Below are positions 10,501 through 23,100 of a stretch of DNA of 64,000 nucleotides, piece by piece; the first letter of the stretch is position 1; each line of letters opens with the position of its first letter. Both the position numbers and the translations under genes were made by a program. The DNA comes from Anisakis pegreffii (lineage: Eukaryota; Nematoda; Chromadorea; Rhabditida; Anisakidae), in the NCBI GenBank assembly GCA_035041965.1, contig JAPYMA010002364.1:50093-114092 (forward strand). Reading direction: 5' to 3'. Below the pieces are notes generated by a model. It was not told where the DNA came from. It was given only the letters and a program-made list of their open reading frames with translations, and did no database searches.

Positions 10501-13363
10501 AAACAAAGATGATAGCCTTCATAAACTTCATCCAATTCAATTCCGTAGTTTATTTGATTGCTTTTTTTGTGTTCAGGGAACAATATATTTTCTGTTAGTT
10601 GCTGTGAGTGCAATTGAGTTGTCTATTCAATCGAGAACACAGAACCGTAATTCGAAACCGAATCTCCTTGTTTGCGTGCTTCTGCCGATTATATCAAATC
10701 AAATTATTTTCATCTTCCAATATCGTTTTGTATTCAATCGTGCCTTCGATTCTAAACTCACATTCGAGTGCACATCATCTCTGCCCTAATCCATCAACAA
10801 TCCTCCACCAAAAGGTACTAGTAAACGGAGAATTGCGAGAGCAATCATTTGCTGATTTACTACTGGAGATTCCCTTACGATTAGCTAATGTGCTGCAAAT
10901 AAATCAAAACAGTGCTTGTTGATTCAAAAAGTCAGATAAAAAGTGTCCACTTTCAACTATAAATAACTCATCAACCGCATACACCAACAAACATAATGCC
11001 TGAATATGTATTATTTCATGGTGATTTAGTCGAACACTCGTTATGTTGGTTTTGTTCGTTGCGTGAACTGCTGCCGTAAATTGTGCATGCGATAATTTAC
11101 TACATCCCAAGAGGCAGCCCTTCTCTTCTCGTTCCAAACACGCTCACTTACCAACTTTGAACTGGATTCTGACCATGTTAATGTGACCAAGACACGATAG
11201 TGACACAATTTGAATGATGTTTACCATCGTAAATTATCCATTAATATAACAAATTGTCGCCTTCTACTATGATGTTCAGTAGAGAAACTAACGAGTCAGA
11301 TTTAGCTTAAAATAGTGCTCCCATTGCTCTTTTTGTCATTACTCACGAATGTACTGTTGTTTGATGAGCCAATTCAGCAATTGCGGTGATACGAGCGTGA
11401 TCAATTTCGCTATCGTCAAGAAAAAACCTTAAAAAATTTTCGATGAAATTTTCAAAATTATCCTAACGTGAGTGAAGCATGTCCAAATGATGATTTTAAT
11501 CAAAATCGATTGATGAACTGAATTCGCACTGTAATTCTCTTCTTGAATACGTCTAGGGTTTCCCGTTTTTTGCATTGTTATGAGCGATCGTTTCGTTGAA
11601 ATCCTACTAATTCTACTACTCAAGAAAGAAGTGCTGACGACTGAAGTGAATGACAAATCCGGCAAAATATTTACACCTGAGTGACGACGGCTTACGTAGA
11701 GTGAAGTTCTTGTTCTGGCTCTAAATCGATGTTGTTTACAGCTTAGAAGTTGTTCGATGCATCATATGTTGTCGAAAGTGACAAGATAATCACCAAATAC
11801 TTGATGATCAGTGATACACATATGAGTGTGTATGAGAATGATTGGTTATTTATTTATTTATCTATCTCATAAGATTTATTTCGTTTGTTCTTCACTGACA
11901 ATCCTTCAGATGCTATAGGAGCAGTGGAATTGGGTCGATTGATGGATCAGTCAGTTTGGAAGGATGTGACATCGCGAGTGATCGAGAACGATTCAGCTAA
12001 TCGTGCTATTAGGATTATACAAGGAAACGCACTTCTCACGTTCTATAATCCGTCAAACAGACAGGTTTTACATTGTTTTCTGTCGCTCTTTTCTGAGATT
12101 TCACTTTCGCCTTAATGTGGCATCAGCAGGATGGATTGATTGCATTCTACAACTCAGTGCTAAACAACAATCATACGAACGTTCCAATCACAAAAAATTG
12201 CTCATAATTTCACAGCTATGCACCTAATAAATTACACATCCTGAAACGAGTTCATATAAAGAAGCGCTTTTTCTTTGTCAACTGAGTGCAAATGATACTG
12301 AATAAGGACAGGAAATTGCACTTTCCAATGTTAGCAGATGATTTTCGTACTTGATATCTGCATTCACAAATTTCAATGGTCACGTATCAGATTCTGCAGA
12401 CTGAGTATTTTTCATTCATCTCTTCGATTTCTGCAAAGATCATCTCTCCCACAAAATTGACCGCTACCAAAGACTTTGCGCGAAATATTTGTGATCCAAA
12501 AAACGCTCATTAATGTCATCAAGTAGGGCATTTTGAAATCGTTGACAGCGTTTATCTTCGATTTGCAGTACGGTCGATGCTAATTTATGAGTATTCCAAG
12601 AAAATGAATTTCTCGGAAATAGCCCCTGCAATTTCTATTTTTTTTTCAGTCGATTTTGTGCGATAAAATCTATCAGTGAAGAAATTTTGCTCAATTCTTC
12701 TCACTTGATTGCATGAGCAAAGATACTTTTAGCAAATGAAAGTGCTCATAAAGAATGATCCAATTAGAGTTCACTTGCTCAGTCAATTGAACTTCTAAAC
12801 AACTGCAACTATGAATAGTAGTTAATAGTAATCGCCTTCAGAAGACGAAGCTCTCTAAAAATGATGCCATTTTTTGCGTTAAATTGAAAAGGTTTTATCA
12901 TTAACCGATTCACTCGTAGTGAATAAAATGTTCCGTTGAAGAAAAACTCTCGAACAGACAACTACTTGCACTGCTGCAATTCCGACTCAGTTAATGAAAA
13001 CCGGCATCAAATAGTCTTATCAACCAAGAGCAATTTTTCTCGAAGAATTAGTGCCCTCCCCTCTTCAAGAATCTATTATTGTTCTGAACACCTCAGATCA
13101 GTTAAATCAGTCGCTCTAACTCCTGGGAAAAAATATCGCATTCGACTTAAAGATGGAAGAAGTTGATGTGTACTTTCACATATGACAAATATCTAAAGTA
13201 ATTTATCAAATGAAAGTGATTTCAGGATGAATCCTTGCTATCGTTGGATCACTTGCTGAGTTTGCAGTATCTGCTGATCGCTTATGCATTCTTCGTGTTC
13301 ATTTATTCGATTCTACTCATCTTTTCATTAGTTTCTTATTTTCAACTCGTACAACTGCAGTGA
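4578..13363 (+). CDS. Unrecognised multipass (four-TM) membrane protein, 5' end missing
   Basis: Five exons fit together in phase: 4578-4752, 5607-5699, 6123-6285, 11910-12064 and 13226-13363. All have AG acceptors (three are TTTCAG) and GT donors, and the last ends in TGA at 13361-13363. They encode about 240 residues. A soluble basic segment with KRARRLERAVSYQK comes first, then membrane segment 1 (ILLSLLLLVLETTKILLIW), segment 2 (PLFFIAIGCMSLCCVL) and segment 3 (LAIVSIIATVTPLFLY). A roughly 60-residue hydrophilic loop follows, then a final segment (LLIAYAFFVFIYSILLIF) near the C-terminus. The first exon starts inside a codon, so an upstream exon with the initiator is missing. I do not recognise the family; four segments with a short basic lead-in recall Jagunal-type ER proteins, but the long loop does not fit. 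The 5.6-kb third intron may hide another exon. Membership of exon 11910-12064 is less certain than the rest. Confidence 0.5.
6390..6650 (+). other. Unexplained 87-codon open frame after exon 3 of the membrane-protein gene
   Basis: Just downstream of the exon ending at 6285 the sequence becomes GC-richer, and one frame stays open from 6390 to TGA at 6648-6650. An AG at 6386-6387 would continue phase 1 from exon 3, making this an alternative C-terminal exon. The acceptor has no pyrimidine tract, however, and the translation (it includes MFVMLTTRTTIIAGIGL) matches no family I know. It could be a real alternative end or a chance frame. Confidence 0.25.
9504..9764 (-). other. GC-richer candidate exon, strand uncertain
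   Basis: The segment is clearly GC-richer than its surroundings and is open on both strands (+ 9501-9833, - 9504-9764). The minus-strand translation has a more protein-like composition, with WRSFFRNWTTHRNEISG, many polar residues and few runs. No domain is recognised and no flanking exon could be joined. It lies inside the third intron of the membrane-protein gene, so it may be a nested minus-strand exon, a decayed insertion, or a missed exon of the host gene. Confidence 0.25.
10579..10789 (+). other. Hydrophobic open frame with a good acceptor
   Basis: A pyrimidine-rich acceptor, TTTTTTGTGTTCAG, ends at about 10578 and is followed by a frame encoding GTIYFLLVAVSAIELSI and, later, a second hydrophobic stretch, LVCVLLPIISNQIIFIF. 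It closes with TAA at 10787-10789. It reads like a membrane-protein exon, but it starts in phase 0, which does not fit between the phase-1 exons ending at 6285 and starting at 11910. It could be an alternatively spliced terminal exon or chance. Confidence 0.25.
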
Positions 13364-13364
13364 T

Positions 13365-13370
13365 AATAAA
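13365..13370 (+). terminator. Poly(A) signal AATAAA of the membrane-protein gene
   Basis: AATAAA begins one base after the TGA stop at 13361-13363. If it is used, the 3' UTR would be very short, about 15-25 nt, which nematode genes tolerate. It supports the last exon as the true end of this gene. Confidence 0.5.
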
Positions 13371-16300
13371 CATTGAATTTGAATGACATCTTTACATTAT
13401 CATAATGATGTTTTCAAATGAATTATTTAAAATTGTTTAAAACGAATGTTATCAATATTCGTACGAAGAAGAATGATGCTACTGAAAGTAGTGAAGATCA
13501 TAATGCATGAATGCTTACGTTTGAGTGAAGCATTTGATGCATGAACGAGTGAACATGTTACAGATTATACGATAATCCTGTTGGGAACATTCGTGAGAGT
13601 GAGAAAATTTGAGTATGAAATGTTGAGTCTTTGATCATATCTGCGAATGCAGAAATGACAGATTTGTTCTATGTTCTAACGATGTAACATTTTAGCCGTT
13701 TTAATCGCTTTCACTGATCGATTTGAGAGTGACGCAGTTTTACTGATGCTCACTGAGTGTATTGAGAGAAATTTTTATAGTGAAATTCAATGAAATTCGG
13801 ATCTCTACAGCCAAAGAAATGTTCTAAATGAATCTGTTAAAACTTAATGATCGAACAATTGATATGGGGAAGTGTAAATTCATAGAAGAAGTCAGTTTGT
13901 AATGAACAAGGAGATGAACAAGTTGCGAACACGATGGATGAATTGCTTCGGTAACGTGTCGTCAGTCAGTAGCTAGTGAATTACTGCTTACTATTTTCAG
14001 AGTGAAACGAGTTGTTGCGGCGATTTTCAGCGCACTATTTTTTCCCGATGAGTTTCCAAATGCGTAACCAAACGCATTTGAAGAAAGGCGCAACAACTGT
14101 AGGAAACATCAGAATTTGAAATGGAACAATTTGAGATTCATTCAAAATATTCTCAAGCGTTGGTATCCATACCAAAACAATGTCGATTGGGAATATCATC
14201 GAGCATGGTTGTATGTTCTTCCCCTTGAATACAGTCTTGTTCGTTTTTCAACTGGCGAATGACATGCAGGGACTCCGCACTGAAATAAACAACTAACGAA
14301 AATCGCATTATTAATTTCGCATGATGGATTATTTAATGAGTTTCGAGCATAAATTCAGTGCGGTTATTGAATCACTTCAAATGCGGAAATCTGTAAACCT
14401 CTGGCTGTTTGAAGCAGTTCACATATGGACATGTCAGCAGCTGTTCGCCTACGTAAACTTAAGCCTCAAATAAACCATAAATCTAAGTGTAAACTTTAGG
14501 AATCCGCATGGGCTTAGATCGGAGCCTCAATTGAGAATATGTGGCTGAAATAAGTACAATGTTGTACTGCTACATCCGGTTGAGGTCTACAAATCTTTTT
14601 AGTATTGATATGTCAACTGCATTTCCACAAAACAGCGCAGTGACACTCAGTCTCTCAAGTGAAATTATATTCTCGTATAGAATGATTCAGTGCAATCGAA
14701 AGGTGCATTTGAATCAAACACCTACGACCATATTAAGTAAAAAATATGAGAACGAGATCGCATCAACGAAAAATTCATTGTCTTCGTAATTGTTTTAGGA
14801 GCGTCAACCACTCACGAAACTCTCTGCATGATATGTTAAGAGACCTAATCGTAAGGTTTTGTTTCGCAGGAACATTCCAATCAGATGGTAACATATATAT
14901 ATATATCACGAGAAGAAGTGTATCACGGAAAAGGCTAATCTTCTTCGATTGCCCTTTACACAGCATTATTTCATTCATTCATTAGAGCGTTTCGAACTGA
15001 ATTTGAAATCGAAAAAATGCGTTTGCGGCGCATTAGCGATTGTCAATGTATTGGCTCTTTCGAAACATTGCTCTATCACAATTTTCACACTCAAGAATCC
15101 AATGCTGCCCAAGAGGGCTATCTAGAGCAAAGAGGCGAACTCATTGTCATAAGTGATGATAAAAATCATGCCATTCAACTCCAACGGAAAGATGCCTTGT
15201 GACCATCATGTAGCAATGTCTAAAAATTGGTTGTCTGAATCGACGTGTTTTAGCTCGGGGGCGGAATTTAATGCCATTTCCAGTATTTACACAAACACCT
15301 ACCGAGTGCAACCAAACTTTTGTTTTTTTTTCAACGGAACTACGAAAGTGCAAACGTATTCCCCAAAAATCATGGCTCAATATCTCCACCGGAATGAGCA
15401 ACCAGGATCGGATGTACCTGAAAATTATTCAGTGATATTTCTTGTTGTTCGAACTAATACCAAGAAAATGAATGTGAAAATCATGCAACTAAATGGCATC
15501 AATCGAAAGTGATTCATAGGCATGAGTCGATTGGCAAATAGAGTGAAAGAATAGAAAAGGAGTGAAAAAAGCACTAACATTGAATCTTGTCACCAACAAA
15601 AGCAGTTCTAAGCAGTAAATTAGCAATCAATGCGCTACTAATTAACTAGCGACTAGGTACGATCTTCTCATCATTGACTCGAACGAATTCCAACTGATTA
15701 GTCCAATTGATAGTCCAACTGATTAGATGATAAATGATCAGATTAGTTGTCAGCTGTCCGCTATCAAAAAAAAACTAACAATCGCACAGTTATGGACTCA
15801 TAAAACCAGCACTTAGCTCGAATTGCAACAAATCATTTATTGATTTTTCAACGATCATTCGATTGCTATTCGAGTGGAATTTGTTCACAAAAAAAAAACA
15901 ACGATGATGGTAATTCAAGGATACAGCTCTTTCGGACGCTTGCACACTTCAGCGGCTAACTTCATTTATCGAAACAAATCAGCTAACTCGTCGTAGTCTA
16001 TCTAAAGTGTAGTCAATTGCTGAACGCCTTCGCAACGAAACTCGACTAACTCTCATATTTTTGAAGCCTCATTAGCATCATTTCCATGTGATCAGAACTA
16101 TCGCTTCTGAATGAGAACTTCTTTTTAGCATTTATGTATTCGTTACGAATAGATACAATCAAATAAAATTTGACATTGATATATTGGTAGAAATCACGCA
16201 AATTCGGTGTTTGTTTATTGTTTTCTATTATTTTCACCATCATTATCTAACGATTTGATCAGTCGTTCCACTCAAATTAAAACAACTGGCCAATAAACGT

Positions 16301-17116
16301 GGTGATAAGGCCAGTATTATCTTATTTTAACACCATTCAATAGAAGCTTGTGTTTAGGAAAATATTGCTCTAGATTTTATTGTTTTCCGCTCATGTTCGA
16401 TTGTAGTTTTATTGCTCCCCTCTCATAATTCCTTATTCATTAGAGCATTCCTGTCCCTATTGCGCCCCTCTCATTCACGTCTGTAACAGATTCTCCTTGG
16501 CTTTTTCCATGAGAACTAAATATCCTATTTATGCTATCTTCTCGGATTCGTTTTCGTTTTCGCTGTCATCGTGTGCATTATCAAAGTCTTTCTCAAGAGT
16601 CGAGAATGATGAACTGAGAAAAAATCGAGAACAGAAAAGGAGATAGAAGATGCGAGGGGACGGGAATAAGTTAAATATTAGGGCGTGGCTGAATTTTAGT
16701 GCTGTTGTTAGTGGGATATTTGCTTGGTGAATGAATGAATAAAGGGTGGATGGATGGATGGATATACGTATGAGGCGAGTAAGATAAGAGTGTATAGAAA
16801 TGAGTGTTTTGTGTTGGGCATTTACTGTGATGAATGTGGATATTTGAGTGGATTGAGCTGCAGCGGATATTGCTGAAGATTATCGTTATTATGGTAATAA
16901 TATGATGGGTAAACTATTCTTGGATTACTCCACTTGACTAATCGAGTTGCATCCATCCAATATCCGTTCAGCTGATTGATCATTTCTGATCAAAAAACCA
17001 TTCAATCGTCGTCATCTTCATTGGCGGCGCCGTTAAAACAATCGCACTTCAATTGCACTTGATTCAGCTGAATGATTCGTGTGTTGTAAATAGTTTTGAC
17101 TGCCATTTTTGACAAT
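13371..17116. other. Spacer between the membrane-protein and receptor genes
   Basis: No gene is supported. Open frames at 14541-15202 and 15153-15512 overlap each other on both strands and lack splice context. A (TGGA)n microsatellite lies at 16745-16763. The 3' part should contain the promoter of the receptor gene, but no core element stands out and no spliced-leader acceptor is evident just before the proposed ATG at 17117. Confidence 0.5.
16745..16763. repeat. (TGGA)n microsatellite
   Basis: Four to five copies of TGGA occur in a row within the spacer about 350 bp upstream of the receptor's proposed start codon. Confidence 0.8.
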
Positions 17117-20100
17117 ATGGAGAGTATGCAGTGTGTTGATGTCAATGATATCCTGGCTCAATTCGGTGATTGGACCCTCAGACTCGATGTTCAGGTTAGC
17201 ATCCCAGAGCTGTTCATTTCAAACCGTAATTCCCAGTCCATTTCACTAGCACTTCGGGAATAGCCTTCCTCGGAAATGCTTCATATAAAATCATCCAAAA
17301 CATAAATCGTTTCGAGAAACCAGTTGTCGATATCTCGTTAGGATGGAACCATTTTGTGATGGTTTGTCATTAATGAGATAATATTAGATTCATTTGCACA
17401 AATCATCAACGGAAACGGATTAAGGTTACAAGCAAATATTTGTTTTGTGGAACGTTTAGCGGTGAATATTCCGATATGTCATCGAAATTTCGCGACAGTG
17501 AAATGTCTATGCATTATGTATTTTCTCACGTGAACTCAAACGTTATGAGTGCTAAAAATTCGAGCTTCTGCAGAACTCTTGATGGATAAAACCCTGTGGT
17601 CAACTTTCTCTTGCCCGTAAGACCTTCGACTCAACATCGTTATCAAGAACGATTCAATACCATTTCTCATTCATGAACCAGACCACAATGAACACATTGC
17701 TTATCGAAGTATAGCCCTATGCAATACGTGAATTCAGTATTTGTGTGCTGAAGTTCATTCGAATTCTGCAGCAGCAACCTGAAGATCTCATCACCCATTA
17801 TCTTTTTCACGAATTCCTATTCTACTGCATACATCCTACGTATCGCTTCCTTCCACAAAAAGCGTCACGTAATTGATATCACAGTGACATTGCTACTTAA
17901 TTCTGTCCTGTATGATACTGAATCAATTGTAGCGAAGTACCACGCATTAAAGTATAGAGCCTCTTTAAACTGTTTAGGCATTCCCTAATTGCACTCTATT
18001 ATTCGGAAATTCCAATCTAATCCTCTTTAGATCAGTTTTCATGCACATTTTGCTCATTAGTATTTCATCAAGGAAAATTGCAAAAGAAAAGTGTTTTGTA
18101 CATAACACCCACATACCCATAATCGTGATTAATGATGTGCTGCTCAATAAGAATAATATTACTTTTGAAATTGATGAATCCGTTTGAAAAGGTTCAGTGC
18201 TCAAATATCTCTGAAATTTGTGCGCATTACAATAGTTTGCGGGATAAGGAAGCTTTTGCTTTCAGTAGCTAATATCTAGAGAAATAGAAACTGCTGCTGA
18301 CGGCGATTGATTTCATTTGATGTGGAGATATTCTCATCAAGTGTCCCATTTACCGATTGGATTATACTAACCGATCGGAATATGCTACGTTTGAATTTCG
18401 CTAAGGAAACAAATTTGTTTCATCCAGGTATAATAGGTTATCATCACATGAATGTGGCTGATTCAAAAACCATCCATTCTAAATCGATGAACTAAAGATA
18501 GGAAATGTGAACATTGATATTTCAAGCTAGTAAAAGTGACGCTGATCTCTAACCCACTCAAAAATGAACATGTTGCACGACAAATATTTGCTCACTCTGA
18601 AAGGTTATAGCACTCTGAAACGTAAGGGAAGTTGCTCAGTTGTGCAGTTAAGCAATCAAGTCAATGCAGCTGCATGATTACCCTTCAATAATTGCGTTGT
18701 GGTAGTCGATGTATTTGATTCTCCAATTCCATTTCACTGAATGGAGCTTTGAATTTCAAAATAATTAATTGCACAGTCATATCTGCATGAGGATTCATTT
18801 TCAGCAAATTTCCATTGAAAACTGTAGAGCTTATTGGGCTAAATACGGGTGCACTTATTAGTTTGACAGGGTGGAAGTTGCTGCAGAAAGATGGATCAAA
18901 TTCAGTCGTTTCATGTTCGTTCGCTCATTTCTCAGAATTCCATCTTGAATCTGTCGTTTCGAATCCATTATGGCACTCGCTTTGGCTCGATACAACAATA
19001 AATTGCATATCGTTCACTTCTTCATTCACACTCAATTCACTGCTTCATTAATCAACTTTTTGTTACTTCGTTCATGCCTTGTCTCGCATCAATTCCACTG
19101 AAATTAGCACGCAATTCATGGCGTACTTCATCTCCATCTGAAGAGGATTTGATGGATTCGTGTCTATTCGTTCATGTCATTGAAACGGATGCATCATGTT
19201 TGAACACTTTCAATAATATCACTATTGATATCACTTTGTCTTCGTATAATATTTTCACGATCGTTGCATTGTTTCCATCTAAAATATTGTTCACTATATT
19301 TCAATCGCTATTATTTTTATTGTTGTCAGTGTCTGTTGTATTATCAGTTCATTCTTATTGTGCCACAATTCCACGCCCAGCCAACTTTACTGCGCACTCA
19401 TTAGGTCCAGCTGTGCGGCTCTACTTGAGAAGCCGCATTAAAGCATTCCACAGATGCATGTGTCATACATCGATGTGAAAGTTGTCAGAACTGACAAATT
19501 AAAACTTGCGCTATGCTGAATAATATGCAAAATAGAGTGATCAATATGATCGCCACTCATGGTCACCGCGATCAAATAATCTGCAAGACTGATCAGTGAA
19601 ATTCCAACGGAATAAAAAGCAAACATTTACAATTCAAGCATTTGTCGAGGTTTTCAAGGAAGCGATGAATTAATCCCGAAAAGCTGCTCACGTTCAGAAT
19701 TTAATTAAGCTTCTAAGATCCTAGATGTAGGAACACTTAATCGTTAAATGAACACTTAATCACACCTAATCATTAAATCACGCTCTCTTATTCTTGATTT
19801 TCCGCCATTTTGTAACATTTATATCACATTCATTGTCAAAAACGTTTGGAAATGTTCCTGAACAGTCGTCAAGCACTACTAAATTATGCCATTCTTATTT
19901 TGTAATCAACAAAAAACGACACTGAACTCACCCAAAAGCCATATGATTAAAAAATGCTTGAGCAGTGAACGAAGTCAGAGAATATTTCGAAGAGAATATG
20001 GAATATGCATTCTTCAGCTGTTAGAGCATATCGTAACCACAGCAAATTCAATGCCCGTTTCATTTCTGATCATTTCAGTGATCAGTCATTAACACTGTCA

Positions 20101-23100
20101 TGATCAATTTAATCTGAACCATCCAAAGATTGTATGTCTGCTATCGTTAGCATCTGACTGATGAGCCAGCCATCACCTCAGTCGAGAGCTGTCTTCGTAA
20201 GTCAACAGCAACAACGAACGCATTTACTCGTAGAACTAAAGCATTTCCGTCCTATTGACATATTGCTACCGGATGATTGGCTCTCATTAGTTGTACATAT
20301 CATCCTGGTGTCACAACACTTCACCTGCACTTATTCGCATCTCACATTTTTTATGTACAGCTCCTTGAGGTTCGAGTCTAACAAGCTAGCAACTATAGCC
20401 GCTTGCGGTTTCTTTTCCAATTAAGTTCATCCTGGAATAATCATGTGCGATAGCCAGAAGACTGTCAATAAGATAGCTTTGCTAACAGCTTGGAAGAAGG
20501 CTCAAGAATGTTTTTTCTTCGAAACTGAGCATATAACTTGTAATCACAGTAATCACAGTACTTGTGATCACATTTTCTGGAGTGCGTCAGCATGAAAATT
20601 GCATTCTCAGAACTTTAGTAGCAGCAGCACATGCTTTCCGAGAGACAGCAGCACATTCTTGTGGTGCTTTCCGAGAACGAGTGAAATTGCAGCTGAAACG
20701 TTATGATTAATGAAGTTGAAAATTACATTAGCTAACACGCATTTTGTGTCCATTTAAAAAATTTTTTTTAGCATTTTTTACGAATGAATGAAAACGCTGT
20801 TTTTAGGGAAAATTGTTTTCTCTGAAAAAGAAGTTCACGTTCAGATATTTTTGGAAGTGGTGTGTGGGTTGAACACGATTGATGTGGGTGTTAGTGCTAG
20901 ACACGGCAACACATGCGGTTGAGTTGATCATTTACGATTAGTGAATGGAACTTTAAGTGCTCAATATGCTGACATATAACTATGCTTGTTATGTTTGTTT
21001 CGCAAAATATTACGAGGCTTTAATTGTTTGACTCTGCGAACGAAAAACACAGCGAACAAATAAATAGTTGACTAAGATCGAGATTAGATCAAAAATTTTC
21101 AATTTGTTCATCGAGATCTCATCAGCTCACTTTGGAGTTCAAGAGGTTTGCATCCTCGTTTAATCTTGATGATGCCAACGGAAGTAGAAGGAGAAATGGA
21201 AATTATTTGTTGATTATTTTATGCTTGCGTTCGTTACGAAAAAATAGCTCAAGCTACTGAATATTTACTGTTAGCGGAAAAATTGAACTCGTGCAAGCAA
21301 TGACTATCATAAATTTGCATCAATCACATCGTAGACAGCTGAGGGCATTGTGGATGGGAAAATCTCAACTTTTCGAGCAATTTTCAAAGTGATTTATCGA
21401 ATTCGATCTAATCGTTGAGCAATTGATGAGATCGTTTGTTCACAACCGAAACAATAAATTAATTGATAGACTCGGTTTTGCCTCACTAAACTCGATCTTG
21501 CGAATGGTGTTCGTGAGATACACTTCAACTAAGCAATAATTTAAGCAACAAAACTCAAGTGCTAATGTGAGGGCAGTATCCTTTGACGTAAAAAAGTGAA
21601 TTTAATGCCACTTCGCAACACATTCACATGGCCGTATCACAAAAAAAAAAGAGTTCAATGAAACAATGACGTACGTTACTTAATCTGTGGGAAAACCAAT
21701 CATACTAACAGTCATAGTGATAATAATTCATCGATGCATCACCTGTTATCCACAACTCGATTTTTTACGCACATTTACCTGAACGAACCAAAACTCACAA
21801 AAGTAATCGGCAACTCATAATAATGATGTTTGCACCGGTAGGGCATGTCTATCACAGTTTTCGCTTACTTCTTTTATATGTAAGTATGTGAATTGATACA
21901 AAACCAATACAATGACTGGCTATTCGCAATGACTGGCTATTCGCAAATGGCTATATGAAATCGGCCATGAAAAAAAAAACGGCCATATGAAATCGGCTAT
22001 CGAGTCATCAAATTCTCAAAAAAAAATATTCGGCTTTTCCTCACATTCCAATCATTATTCATTTTTCAATTTACAATTTATCTTGAATTTTCAAACACTT
22101 CAACAATAATTAATCTTTTTCAGCAACAATCATCAATTCTTTTCTCGTTTCAGCTCATTTATTCTACTCTCTACGCAATAATATTTTTGGTCGGTTTAAC
22201 CGGTAATGGGCTGTTGATTGGTAGTATGGCGAAAAGAAAGCATATTTCTGTGCCGAACATTTTTCTGATCAATCTTGCCGTCTCGGATCTGGTAAATAAT
22301 TTTTTCTTTGTCTTTTTTTACGGCAATTTTCTGTTTACGTTCACATTTTATCGTTGTTCTTGTGTTTTTCAACAGCACACCGACAATCAATTTCATTCAG
22401 CTGGCTGCGAATTTTCATCGAGAATTCATATAGCTTTCATTCGCACATATATATGCACACATCTGCTCATTTCAAGTGACACTTCAACGCTTTATTTAAC
22501 TGCCACTGAATGAGAATCAACCATTTTAGTCGTGATTTTCAGCTGAACGTCATTTCATTTCACCAATTCTTTAGAAACACACACACACACACACCCACAC
22601 AAGCATCAATTCATTCCATTGCTGAATCACACGAATGCTGCAAAAACTTCATAAAAGCCAATGCAGATGCATAAAAAAGTCAATATAGTTGGAGTAGCTT
22701 TTGCGCATATGCTAAAAGAATCTACTGACTAGCTGAAGGATCAAATTTGATCATAAAAACATCTGAAATCAGATGGCAACGCGTTTACTGAACGTTGTTG
22801 CGCATACGAATGTGGAGGGCAACCTGAGAGTTCAAGACCCGTCCAGTTCACGCAAACAGTCAAAGTGCCACTACAAACTACAGGAGCTTTTCCTTTCTTG
22901 GATTGTTCCAGCATTTTTGTTAACTTACTTCGCATTCTTAAACAACAATCACACAACAAGCAAATTACTTCTGATCTATCATCCACCTGTCATCCCATAA
23001 TCGCCTCTTCGCTGTCTTATCGCAAATCTTCAGGCTCCAAAAAATCGATTTTCCATCTGAGTAAACAGCCAAAATGAGAACGAACGCTGGCATACGATGA

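Larger units (their letters stand above)
17195..22153. other. Receptor intron 1 (4.96 kb)
   Basis: Apart from the possible alternative first exon, it holds open frames at 18307-18495, 18815-19051 and 19074-19478. The first two have donor-like and acceptor-like ends but incompatible phases, so I do not call a gene. A short tandem block lies at 21910-22003. The large size suggests regulatory content, but no element could be named. Confidence 0.5.

Noticed and set aside
18307..19051. Two frames with splice-like ends inside receptor intron 1 as a nested gene
   Set aside because: The donor after the first is phase 1 and the acceptor of the second needs phase 2, so they do not join, and no start exon was found.
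19074..19478. 134-codon frame with a hydrophobic run as a receptor-type exon
   Set aside because: It lacks any receptor motif and credible splice sites; its hydrophobic run comes from a T-rich stretch.
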